Source: Pezizomycotina sp. ARF18 (lineage: Eukaryota > Ascomycota). Taken from it: a stretch of 64,000 nucleotides of DNA. Shown piece after piece: positions 50,693 to 61,202 of the stretch (the first letter of the stretch is position 1; the number at the start of each line of letters is the position of its first letter). The notes beneath the pieces are model-generated. The model made no database searches. It was not told where the DNA came from and saw only the letters and a list, made by a program, of their open reading frames with translations. The stretch is from positions 62,001 through 126,000 of the forward strand of contig AZLU01000042.1 of NCBI GenBank assembly GCA_002224055.1. Reading direction: 5' to 3'. The translations under genes and the position numbers were made by a program.

Positions 50693-51689
50693 ATGGAGGC
50701 TTTGAGAATAGGACAGTTTTTTTATCGTCGACTCCTGGCCATACCGCCATCAGGAAGCTCTTCTAAACTCTGCCCTTTTGCATTAAAAATCCCCTTGAAC
50801 TGCCGGGATGCCCCACCACGTCCTGTCTATTTTTTTTTCGGAACCCGGAAAGACCGGCTCATGTTTGCAGACTTTGCAGGGCTGAGCAAAGCGTACCTTC
50901 CTCAGAACGACCTCGATTTCACCGCATATGCCAGCGAGGAGCCAGTAATGATGCCCGGTGAAAACCTGGTATGCGGCCACTACTCCGTAACCGTCAGTTG
51001 GGGCCGCCGTGTCGTGTATACATATACCGAGACCCTCCAACATGCGCGTTTCTTCGATCTTGTCCCTTTCGGTCTCCTCAAATCTTCCGTCGTAGACTTG
51101 ATTGCAGAAGCCGTCCGGAGCTCCAACGCGAGTGATAAAATCACCATCAATTTCCACGTCCACGGTAATGCCCTGGGACATTTCGTGTACGATAGTAGCA
51201 CCAAGACCTTTACGCTAGGAGACTTGCTCGACGGGCTCGCGCCGGTACTTTGCGGCTGCCAGGTGAACGTCCGAAACTTCGCCTGCTTCAGCGGCGCATG
51301 GACGATCATAGCGGCCACTGACCATAGGGTCGTGGGAAATCAATATAATTCCATTCAGCAGCTTTAGCGAACGAGGAGTGTGGGCGTTGCGATCCTTTAG
51401 CGGCAAATATCGGTAAATAACGGTACCTGGTTATGTGCTTAAGCCCTGGGAGGCCCCTTGTTCTTCCGCGTCTGTGCTCTGACGGTATATGCTCGGGTCA
51501 CGTTAGTTGTGGACAAGTCACTGCTGCAGTTCTAGAATCGCTTTCCCACGGCGGACGATGCAAGACTACTCCGACAGGATAAACAACTGGATGTATCATC
51601 TCCCGGGACAGTTCGTCACATCCACCCCGACTACACACCTCCAGCCAGTTACAAGTTGGCTAGACCCTTTCAGTCGGTGCTTAGGATAG
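50693..51689 (+). CDS. Putative caspase-fold (clan CD-like) protein, unknown function
   Basis: A 224-codon open frame with a balanced, globular composition. Residues 44-60 form a first hydrophobic strand (PVYFFFG). The segment ITINFHVHG (residues 150-158) and then VRNFACFSGAW (residues 193-203) resemble the His-Gly and Cys-x-Ser-Gly dyad strands of caspase-like hydrolases, in the right order and about 40 residues apart (H157, C198). After a one-base shift near 51350 the reading continues FSERGVWALRSFSGKYR, then an intron (about 51410-51504, acceptor TTAG) and GQVTAAVLESLSHGG, MQDYSDRINNWMYHLPGQ, ending CLG at 51689. I recall unannotated fungal proteins with the same CFSG-then-SGKYRGG order. 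The hydrolase reading rests on two short motifs; it could also be an unrelated fold. It stands alone between non-coding stretches. Confidence 0.5.
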
Positions 51690-52539
51690 CCATTCACGCC
51701 ATTCAATTTCCCCTTGCAGTCATAGGCACGCTCGCGACGTTCATAGGTACAATACCGCTCGCGGGTTGTCGCTAATGTCACGTGACCGGGATCGCGCCAA
51801 AGATCTTGGATAATATACGCCAATTACTTTGCATTGATTTCATATTTTTTTTTTTTCAAGTAAACGTATAAACATGCTTGTCGGTTGTTCCAATGAAAGA
51901 TATTTAAGCACTGCGTCAACGAACGAGATATGCTTGAAAACCTGTTGAAAAATTATATATCATTTCTCAAACACCAAAGGTTTTTAGCGTATACATTATT
52001 ATACATCCTTGAACCGGTTAACCCAGCCCAACTTTATTAATCCTCCCATAGATAAAAATGGTAAATAAGAGAGTAATAAAGGAACCCATAGAACCTGGAG
52101 AAAAGCGCCTAAGGTAAGTTTTATTATCAGAATTGTAACCTGTACATAGATGCTAATATTCTAAAAGAGTGTTTAAAGCAAAGATACACCACGATAATGA
52201 AAAAAGCCCACGAACTTAGTATACTCTGTAAAACGAGGTTCACGTCTACGTGGGAGACACCGATGATATTACAAGACAAAAAACGTACTCCTCTAACCGT
52301 CACAACGGTCAGGTACTGTTAACCAAAATAGCCAAACAGCAGTTCAAGGCCAAACATAAACCCTGTTCAAGGGCCAATTGTGCAAATTCCGGGGCTCAAG
52401 GCGGCGCCATAGCTCAAAGCTCTCCTTCACCGGAGGGGTTTTACTGCGGTTAGGATTCTGCCGCCGCACCAAACTCTATATAAACTCCCGTGCTAGGTTC
52501 CTGGCCTACCCTTCCGCTCGGGAACTAATGGCGTAGCCC
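51690..52539. other. Intergenic, no gene seen
   Basis: AT-rich with a T run near 51846. A 67-codon frame at 52250-52453 resembles nothing known. The sequence still has ordinary CA and TG frequencies, unlike the block that follows. Confidence 0.4.
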
Positions 52540-54200
52540 ACGCGATTCCTCCGAAGCGAAATGGAAAGAGGAAGGCATCTAAATCGGATAGGTTCTAGAT
52601 AGTCTAACGTTATTATAGCTAACGGCGCGGGAATAGTAGGTCTTTACCCGCTATCTATCGCGCCGGAAATACAGGCTATTTTGTCGGCGCTTAACCCATA
52701 ACCTTATAGAACCGGTAACCGTAATAGTCGAAGCGCTTAGGGTACTAAAATGTCGCGTAGGTTCCTTAAGGAAGAAGAGTGCTAAATAACGCAGGCGTAG
52801 GCCGCCCGCTAGGATCGTTAATGCTCCACAAAGGTAATATTCTACTATATAAGGTCTATTAAGACCTCGTATAACTATACCGCCCCGTAGTATATTTACG
52901 TCCTTAAGATCCCTTAAGAGCTCGTTTTTAGTAAATTATAAACGCTTAAAATAGTTCGTAGCGTTTAGGGTTACCGACGACTAATAGCGTAGGCGCAGGC
53001 CGTTGATCGGTAACTACTCTACTAATAAAAACCCCTATAGTACCTAGGGACACGCTCCCAGTAGAGAATAAATATTTAAAATTAGAACCGACTAAGTGGT
53101 GATATAGGCGGAAGGCTTTCGACGGCAGGGATTGACAATTGTCCCACAAATGTAACCCCTGAAGTACCATCTAGAAGCCGTTCCAGCAAACATTGAACAG
53201 TCAAAACGGCGCAGACCTCGCAGGTTCACAATCCAATGTGCTAACAATGGGATCCAAGATTTGCCCAGCCAATCGGCAATAGCGCGCGAATTCCACCACG
53301 GCTAGCTCTAGCACAAGGCCTTATCGGGCACGTGGGAGCAACTGGATTACCAAGCGTATTTTTAAGCTTTATCTAAACGCCGTATACCCTGAAATAGAGC
53401 AATATAGTAGCTATTATATCGCTAATAGATTCGCCTACGCTAAGATCCTAGCGCGTGACATATTAGTATACTATAATAGAGTAACTAGGAACCTAATTCT
53501 GCTACTTTAATAGGAGATTTTACTAAGAGGGAGAGACTAGATTAATATTTGAAGGATTCTTTATATTTTAAGTAAGGTAGACTGATCTTATGTCTTACGC
53601 CGAATACTTTATCACCTAGTCTGGTCTTAAAAACTTAAGATAAGCTATAACGAAAATAAATATAACTAAATGATATAGTAGAGATATTTAATAAATAAAG
53701 TAAAGAAACGGGTAGATACGCGTAACTTAATCCTATAGAATAATGACGTTTCTAACGATTCTATATTTCCGTGGCCTAATAAATACTTTTTTATAAACTA
53801 AAATCGACTAGTAAGATATGTAGCGATAAGGGCCTAGACTCTACTAGAGTAAAACTTCGTGTATAACTACCGCTAAATTAGCTAAGAATATAGTCGTAGA
53901 AAAGCTACCAGGGAAAATAACTAGGTTAAGAGCTATGGTATAGTGATACGCGTAAGGAATTGATTCAGGTAATTAAGCGTAACGCGCTAGCGGCTAATAA
54001 ATAGTAACAAAGAGTTCCCGAAACAGGCGACGATCGAGAATGCAAAAAATAGAAACGTTCTATTTCTCGTCAAAATATAGTAACTTGGGTGAGTTCGGCG
54101 GGGTTCGGGGAATAGATTTTTTATTTAAAATATAATGTATAAAATAAATAAATAAAAATAATAAAATAATCACCTTCTCGAACTGGTCAAATAAGCTAGC
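52540..54200. repeat. RIP-scarred repeat relic, family unknown
   Basis: Most of this block is dominated by TA, TAG, CTA and TAC-type words with very few CA or TG dinucleotides while CG is retained, the classic product of repeat-induced point mutation. Stops crowd all frames. A segment of roughly 53100-53330 has normal CA/TG use, so the block may be two decayed copies or one copy with younger sequence inside. I could not identify a transposase or polymerase domain. Confidence 0.6.
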
Positions 54201-54254
54201 TTAGTTAGAGTTGTTTGTATTGAATATTTGAGATGTATCTATCTAAAAGAACAA

Positions 54255-54280
54255 ATTGCTATTATTATTATTATTATTAT
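54255..54280. repeat. (ATT)n microsatellite
   Basis: About eight ATT units just after the RIP-scarred block. Confidence 0.85.
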
Positions 54281-54610
54281 ATCACGATCTCAACTTAATC
54301 TTTATGGTGCGTATCATTACTAAATTACTATTAATCGTGTCTTTACTTGGTGAACTTGACTTGGATTATACTACTCACCTCTTGCCGCACTGTGAGGCTC
54401 TAGTGAGGCATGTGGTTTTAACCTGTAAAGAAAAGCAAATTAAAAAAAAAAAAAAGAATTTTTTTATCGTACAAATGGTACTTTGAAGTACATTAAACTA
54501 TTCTTAAATTAGACAAATTTTTATTACTATCCTTTCAATATTAATCCTAAGTTGGAACAAATCCCACCTACATCTTTTCTTTCTTAAGTAGACTCAGAGC
54601 CGGTGAAGCC

Positions 54611-54645
54611 TTTTTTTTTTTTTTTTTTTTTTTTTTGGGGGGGGG
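54611..54645. repeat. T26-G9 homopolymer junction
   Basis: Twenty-six T directly followed by nine G. Such a junction is unusual; length is likely inexact in this assembly. Confidence 0.8.
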
Positions 54646-55023
54646 AATCCTAAGACTGTCCAAGGTACTTAAGTTAGGTGCGTGTGAGTGTGCAGGGCAA
54701 TAATCGAAATTTTGATAGCTGGGTATATTTATAATAATTAATTGATAACAAGTACTTTAACTTGAGAACAATAGAAGAAAGGCCTTCAGCGGGGAACTTT
54801 TTCTGTGCTAAAGCTAGAGAGGGGGTTTTACAAAATCGTGCGGATATATCAGGTTTTATTTTATTTATTTATTTTTTATATTACGATTCATACTAGTAGC
54901 TATCAAAGCTCCTTTAGCTTGAGGCTTTTAGAAGTTAGGCCCTCAAATTCCACCCCCTTGCGAACCAGAGATATATCACGCGCACAATCAACAGGGGTTT
55001 TCTCAACAAATTCAAACGGAAAG

Positions 55024-55094
55024 GCGGTCATAGTTTAGGGGTTAGAATCAACGTTGTGGCCGTTGATACCCAGGTTCGATTCCTGGTGACCGCA
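55024..55094 (+). tRNA. tRNA-His (anticodon GTG)
   Basis: A complete 71-nt cloverleaf without intron. The acceptor stem GCGGTCA (55024-55030) pairs perfectly with TGACCGC (55087-55093), with discriminator A at 55094. The anticodon stem CAACG/CGTTG encloses the loop TTGTGGC, giving anticodon GTG at 55056-55058. The T arm is CCAGG-TTCGATT-CCTGG. The B-box GGTTCGATTCC is canonical and a T9 Pol III terminator follows at 55096-55104. The missing G at position -1 is normal, since eukaryotes add it after transcription. Confidence 0.97.
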
Positions 55095-55095
55095 C

Positions 55096-55104
55096 TTTTT
55101 TTTT
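55096..55104 (+). terminator. RNA polymerase III terminator of tRNA-His
   Basis: Nine T residues one base after the tRNA discriminator. Confidence 0.85.
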
Positions 55105-55220
55105 ATTATTTATATTTCTCTTATTTATTTTATTTACCTTTTTTTTGGGTTAAAATATCTCGAGGGAGGACTTTTTAGAGCACGATATCGAACATCTTCG
55201 AGTTACGCTTGCATAACCTT

Positions 55221-55258
55221 GCACGCATCCACTACTCATGCACGCATCCACTACTCAT
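55221..55258. repeat. Perfect 19-bp tandem duplication
   Basis: The unit GCACGCATCCACTACTCAT occurs twice head to tail without a mismatch, 127 bp downstream of the tRNA-His gene. It may be a slippage product or the footprint of an insertion and excision. Confidence 0.9.
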
Positions 55259-55789
55259 GAGTAAATACTGAACAGGTGCCAATACCAATGTTAATAGGTA
55301 GTTGAAGTTGCTAAGGTATATCCTCGCAAGCGCTCATTTCTTCCCTCCAATCCTTCTCTTGCTTCTTAATGAGATCAAGGACGGCAAACGCCTTAGTATT
55401 TCTCAAGTTGCTGTCGCCATCTCCGTGAAAACGGCGTGGATTCGACATCCGATATTTCCTCTTTCGGTAATTAAAGCACAATCTACAAGCAGCAGAAAGA
55501 CTTCGAAGAGCGTGCATTAAGTATCTGTCGCGCCCTCGTAGTAAACGATATCTATGGGCACTGGCCCAGCCATCACCAGATTTGAACAAGTAAAGTCTCA
55601 CGAAAATCAAATGCCACTGTTTACTTTTTCTCTAAGGAGCTAATATTCACCCTCTCCGTTTCATTTCATTAGTATCACTGGAGTTCCGAGCCAAAAAAGA
55701 CATTTATTTTTACAGGAAATCAAGAATTTCGAACTTCTCCAACTTTTCTCAGCCCATATAGGAGTGCGTAATATCGCCTCAATAATAGC

Positions 55790-56290
55790 TACGGCAAAAA
55801 CCATTAACTAAGCTTAACAAAATATTTTAAAAATGCTCGCCGACGTACGCGCTATTTTTTAGACTATATATAAAAAAAGAGCTTTAGTAAAGTAGATTCT
55901 ACTCCTTTTGCGTAGACGCTTAAGCTAGGTTAAATATTTTATATATTAAACTAATTTCCTAAGTTTTTTTTTTTTTTTTTATAATGTAAAGTTTTTTATT
56001 TTATCTAGAATAGCTTGTGGACACCTAAACTTTTTTTCCGTGATAAAATTATCCGATCGTTATGACGATAGTCGATCACGTTATTAAATACGGTTACTTG
56101 GGTATTTCGTCATATCCTTTTTTAAGCGTGGCTTTAGGCCGCTACAAAACGCTTTTATAAAGAAGATCGCACTAGATATGCGCGAGTCTACTAAGATGAA
56201 AGCTACGATAAGGCCGTTACGGAAGAACGTAAGCCGATTAAAGAGCCAACTAAGGAAAATAGTGGGCAAGGCTATAAGTAGTCAACCTTA
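55790..56290. repeat. Second RIP-like AT-rich relic
   Basis: TA-rich, CG-retaining sequence resembling the 52.5-54.2 kb block, though less extreme. A basic plus-strand reading near 56150-56275 (MRESTKMKATIRPLRKN...) recalls C-terminal tails of some fungal DDE transposases, but this is too weak to name. It ends about 650 bp before the OPT transporter gene's stop. Confidence 0.4.
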
Positions 56291-56701
56291 GGTCCGTATA
56301 TTTATGATTGATGCTCTGGCCGGCGGCGCCCTCTGCTGGGGCGTGATTCTGTCCCTCGTCTTCGCCTGCCTTGTCGACGAAGTCGCTCTACCAATGGCTA
56401 TAAGGGGCTACAGTGCTTCCTCCTCGAAAATATGAAGCTCACATCGAGAACGGTGTCCTTTGAAACCCTAGAAGCGGCTCTCTCCTAGTCTTCGTACCCC
56501 GGAGACTCTATCCTTATTTGTGTTTATCAGAAGTACTAAGCGGTTCCTTCGCAAATCCTTGTCTGGACATGATCAATATTGCCAGCAAATTATTATAATC
56601 AAAGTAAAACAGTCTTGTGCAATATCTTATTAAAAAGCTGTGGGGACGACATTGTGGCGAAAGAAGTTACTTAACACCATGCTTCTCGCACGTTTGCTTG
56701 T

Positions 56702-56732
<31 letters not shown>

Positions 56733-56944
56733 GATGATAAAAAAAAATAATAAATAAAAATAACAAACACGGTTATGCAAGCGTTAACGATGGTCGACTC
56801 CAAGCTAGCCGTAATATCTTTTCTATCCAAGCTTGATCTTTCAGAAAACATGGAGATTAAAGTCTTGTCATCTTAGCTGGTGTTTCTAATTTGGGGAACT
56901 ATCATTCTAAACAGCCTGTTCTTCAACTAGCGTCATCCCCACCT

Positions 56945-59485
56945 TCAACTCCCTTTCAGTCGAGATCCACGGTCCTGAGGCGGCAGCACCCGGGTCTCTA
57001 TACAATAGTCGAAATTGCCATCCGCATTGTTACCCCAGTACTTGGGAAACTTGATTTCCGGACCGATGCCTCCGAGTACCGTGTACGTTATAGAAATACG
57101 AGCACCTGTGTTCGCCATCGAGAGCTGCGGCCAGGACATAGTTGTACTTGACAAACCATTAGCTTGTAGCGGCGTAACCAGAACTGACTCGCAAAGCCGA
57201 TTATGTAGTAGAGAGCATTGAAGAGGAAATCCCGACGCTAAGGAACCCGGCATACGCAAGGATGATAGGGTGTTGATTTTCCAAAAGCCGACCTTGGGGT
57301 AAGCCCGGTGCAAGCATGGCGATCAATGGTGGCAAAAAACGAGAAGTAGCGCGATCGTATTAGCTGATAGCGTGACCCTGGGAGAACATTTCTTTGGCTA
57401 GTGCTCCCCATGCAATGGCTTTGAAAGGCGTATTAGCAAATTAATAGAGTATACGAGAAATTAGGTGGAAGGACAAGTCATGATGAGCTGACTTTACTTG
57501 GAGTTGAACTGCTGGATGTTTTGACCGGACCAGATGTTGGTCCCTTGAATAGATAAGAGATGTCTTTCTGATTTGTCGTGATCTCCACCATCATAATATA
57601 ATTGACCACCGAGCCTACTAACGTCCCTACAACCTGCGCCGAAAAGGTCGTGCGAGGTGGTAGCTTTGCATACTGCCCAAACTTCAGATCCTGCACCATG
57701 CTATCCCCTGAAGGACCGAGTTATAAACCGAAAAGGACAAAGTACATGTTCGCCAAGGTTGGCCAGGGTGTAGGTAGCCTCCTATCAGCTGCACGATTGG
57801 TTGGGACGTTTCCTTGGAAACCCCGTTAATGCAACTTGCGCGCGAAAAAGAGGATAAAAGTACCGGCGACGACAGGTACTGATTATGAAAACCGTACCAA
57901 GGTAGCGTCGACTTTGCAGCGTAAATGGATATGAGGCCTAATATTACCGACGCGACGAGGATAGCGACGTACCACCAGCTGGGCACTCTGGATAAGCACG
58001 CATGAGACGGTAATGGGGGTCGTCCTCCTTGTCATCATCCTTTTCGTCAAGGAACTTTGAGTTTGCCAAACTTCAGGTTCCATGATCGAGGTGAGATCGC
58101 CCTTCGGATACTGCTAGGCGCGAGGAAGGAGTAGCCGGCCTTGACTTCATCCCAGTTCCAGAGCAAAAGGTGGCTTATGGTTGCAGTGATTGCAAGGTTG
58201 TTGTTAGAAGGAACATGGCATATGTTCCAGCGAAATAGGGAGTCCCTTCCTGTTCGAGCGCCGATGGCAGCAGCACGTTTCGGTCATCGAGGATCTTGTT
58301 TGGTTATAGATGACATAGTTCCCTTTGTAGATTCCTGTGAGAACAGTAGCTGAGACAGAAATGGGAAGTCCTGCGCCCTCCATATATTATTGTAATATAC
58401 GCCGAGGAAAAGACGATGCAGATGATGTATCCGACCAGGCTGTTCGTCAACGTCAAGAGTGGGGTCCACAGTGGCTTGCTGGAAATGAACTGCCAATCCA
58501 GCCCTAGTGATAATATCCCAAGGCCTTCGTTGCCATTCGAACCTCCGAAAACATTTGTGAACATTAAACTGTCCCGCTTGACCAGACAGAAGACGCTGAC
58601 GCCGGTTAAATCGGCATGACGTATTCGGGAATAGCTCCCAGACAAAAATAGCCCCAAAATCCACCAAAATAGACGCAGGCGCTGCTTCGTCTCTTTCCGA
58701 TCGCGATGTAGTGTCTCAAGCAAGGTATTCATCGGTAGTAGCTTGGCCAAACCATCTTGGTTGGATAGACCAACGCCGACGGAGAAGCCCCGCGAAGCCG
58801 TACCCGAGGCATGAGAGGAGAAAACGATGAGAATCGAGATAAGGAAATTTGGCGCGGTGTTGTAAAACAACCTTTGAACAGCAATCACTTCCACCGCCAG
58901 AGCGGTCTGGGCCGACGATGATGCTATCACGACCATGGCGGCGTGCTCCTTCATATGAACGGGTGTGGGTTGAGCCATCGGCAATGAACCCGGTTCTTCG
59001 GGATAGCCCATTCTAAGAATACACCGAGGATGTAGCTGAGCAAAGCCAGAAAGATGTTGATACATCTAGTGTGACCGGCCGGAAAAAGTAAATCGTCCAT
59101 GATAGCTCCGAAAATACCCAAACCGACCCCTGTGAGGAAATTGTTAGGACTCAACGACCGGAACCTGATAGAGTTGCACCAGACACTTGAATACTCACCA
59201 ATAAACCACATTCGAAAAGTCCACGGGTTGAGCGAAGGATCATCATCGACGTGCAGTACTTTGTCACTATATCGTCAAAACCGTCGACGAGCGAGGATTT
59301 TTCGACCCGCGACTCTCATCATCGCCTTCTCGAAATGTTTCGACAAGAGGTGTTTTTTCCATTAATCCTACGGATGGCTCCTGTTTGACGATATCCGAGG
59401 CTTCTCCGGTTGACTGGGCAGTTACAGGCTCTCCTATGGAAGCCATAGAATGGCGATTGGGCGCCAGCGCCATTGTGGAACGCAA
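56945..59485 (-). CDS. Oligopeptide transporter, OPT family (Isp4-like)
   Basis: Proton-coupled plasma-membrane importer of small peptides or glutathione with many membrane spans. The N terminus (from 59485) is hydrophilic and Ser-rich, then LNPWTFRMWFIG, a 69-bp intron (59130-59198, branch CTAAC) and VGLGIFGAIMD. Next are FLEWAIP, LNPHPF-like and MKEHAAMVVIASSSAQTALAVEVIAVQRLFYN, PLNTLLETLH, TGVSVFCLVKRDSLMFTN, FGGSNGNEGLGILS (58517-58549), SSKPLWTPLLTLTNSLVGY, NIWRAQDFPFLSQLLF, then PSWWYVAILVASV, AKSTLPWYGF, QLIGGYLHPGQPW (near 57770), DLKFGQYAKLPPRTTFSAQVVGTLVGSVVNYIMM, FPKVGFWKINT and PEIKFPKYWGNNADGN before the stop at 56945. The full family order is present with multiple one-base frameshifts. 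Confidence 0.92.
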
Positions 59486-59673
59486 ATAAAGGAAAGATAA
59501 AAGGCGGTGACTTAGCTATATAATGCAGAGAAAAATGAGCACAGAAAAAAAAGGGCGCCGGCGCCAATACAAAAAAAAATAAAAAGTTAATAAAAAGATG
59601 GATAAAACGAAGTGAAAGAGATGGCTACCTGAGGAGTGACCAAAAGTAGTCTCTTTACGTGTGGAGAATCCTC

Positions 59674-59711
59674 GTCTGGGACCCTTTCGTACCCTTCGTA
59701 GGGTCCCAGAC
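59674..59711. promoter_or_regulatory. Perfect 12-bp-arm hairpin upstream of the OPT gene
   Basis: GTCTGGGACCCT (59674-59685) and AGGGTCCCAGAC (59700-59711) are exact inverse complements around a 14-base spacer. It lies about 190 bp upstream of the transporter start, so it could be a dimeric factor site, a 5'-leader stem or a tiny mobile-element remnant. No factor is assigned. Confidence 0.75.
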
Positions 59712-61202
59712 TGGGAGAATCCCACGGTCATATAAACTCAAGAAAATGCTTGGTACTGGATGACATTGTGATACACATGACCGTACCAACTTCCTTTCAT
59801 AAGGCCTTATACATATCTTAGGCGTCGCGCGCCGCATATTTCTGAACTTTACCTTCAAGTTTCAGCTGCTGTTACAAAATGACGCTCTGATAAATATCAG
59901 ACCTGGGCACATGTGCGGGCTTATAGGTTTTGCGAATTCGAACTTGGCGACACGGTACCACAATTCAAGAGCCACCAAGGAGCAAAAGACATCCCCGTCC
60001 ATGCACTTAGTCTAGCAGAATATTCAATCTTGTCATACCTATAAGGCTAAGTGCTTGTAGCGCAAAGCAAAGTTAAAGAAGTTCTATATTCAGGGAACGC
60101 AAGCCCGCAAGCGCGGGTGAATCACATTCGAGCGCTTGGCAGCTCATGATCTATCCCCTCGGAACACTGGGCGAAGGAAATAAATTAGGGAAAAACGCGG
60201 AGTAGTGCAATATCCGGCCAGGGAGGTTGGAATGAAAATGTGTGTGCCAGTCGGCGTGGGTAGTCCAGCGAAAATAAGCCTGAGTTTTTGGAGGACGCAC
60301 GAGGGGGACCAAGCCTGTCCCGAAACAATGTTGGGGAAACGAGAGAAATAGGAGGGGAGATCCATGTATATATCTATATTACCGGGAAGGATGTATATAT
60401 ATATATATATTAACACGTCGGGTTACTACCGCCCACCCTCTCTTCCAGTACCACCATTTCAGTGCACATCAGGGGAAATAGATGACGCGGAGCTCAAATG
60501 TCCTCGTGGTCGCCGGTCCGTAATGCCTTTGAAGTCCTGACAAGAACATCGACATTAAACCACATTAAAAATAAAAGTTAGCCAAGCCCGTTCAGCTCAG
60601 TGCGCAATCGTCCAATCGCGAGAGTGGGTTTTGACTCGCTATATGGTACGCAAAGGAAAGTTGACTTTTTTTTAAACACGAATATTCAAGGAGGCGGGAA
60701 ATATCGAAATTCTGGCAGGGGTAGCCCAAAGAAAAAAAAAAAAAAAAAAAGAATAGAAATCCATTCATTGATAGAGTGAAACGAGAAAAGGTGGGACCTC
60801 CGTTCGATCGTCGCTGCTATTCGGTACGTATTCGCCCAAGGGTAGCTTTTAGCGGTTTTAGCATATAAGGGTGGAAAAAAGGGAGATACAACAAACGAAA
60901 AGCCTTTTTACCAACCCCCGCGGATTTCCTGCTACGTCTTATTGTTTGAAGCAGCGATTTCTTTTTACTTATATATTTATTATTGTCCACAAGCACTTTC
61001 ATCGCCCCGTTTGTTCTTCTGTTCTATTCTGCTCTGTTCTCCTCTCCTCTCCTCTCCTCTCCTCTCCTCTCTTCTTCTCTCCGCGATCGATTTGTTGCCA
61101 GTCAACAGCTAACCGCTTTCCACGGACCCTTCCCGTTTTTATTCCCTTTCCAATCTCTCCCTTTTTTTTCTTTCGTTTGCTAGCCAAACACACGAAACCC
61201 CG
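59712..61202. other. Divergent intergenic region
   Basis: About 1.5 kb between the OPT gene (-) and the exchanger gene (+). Contains a (TA)n run near 60393-60410, an A run near 60731-60750 and a (CTCTC)n tract at 61041-61071. The tract is part of a pyrimidine-rich leader typical of the promoter side of the exchanger gene. Confidence 0.55.
61041..61071. repeat. (CTCTC)n microsatellite
   Basis: Six or so CCTCT units in the pyrimidine-rich leader about 130-160 bp before the exchanger coding region. Confidence 0.9.

Noticed and set aside
55302-55520. Helix-turn-helix-like reading (RLSISQVAVAISV) as a transposase N terminus
   Set aside because: Only one short helix-like match; neither catalytic domain nor terminal repeats could be followed.
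60580-60650. tRNA-like stretch (AGCTCAGTGCGCAATCG ... GGGTTTTGACTC)
   Set aside because: D-loop and T-loop words are suggestive, but the acceptor and anticodon stems do not pair.
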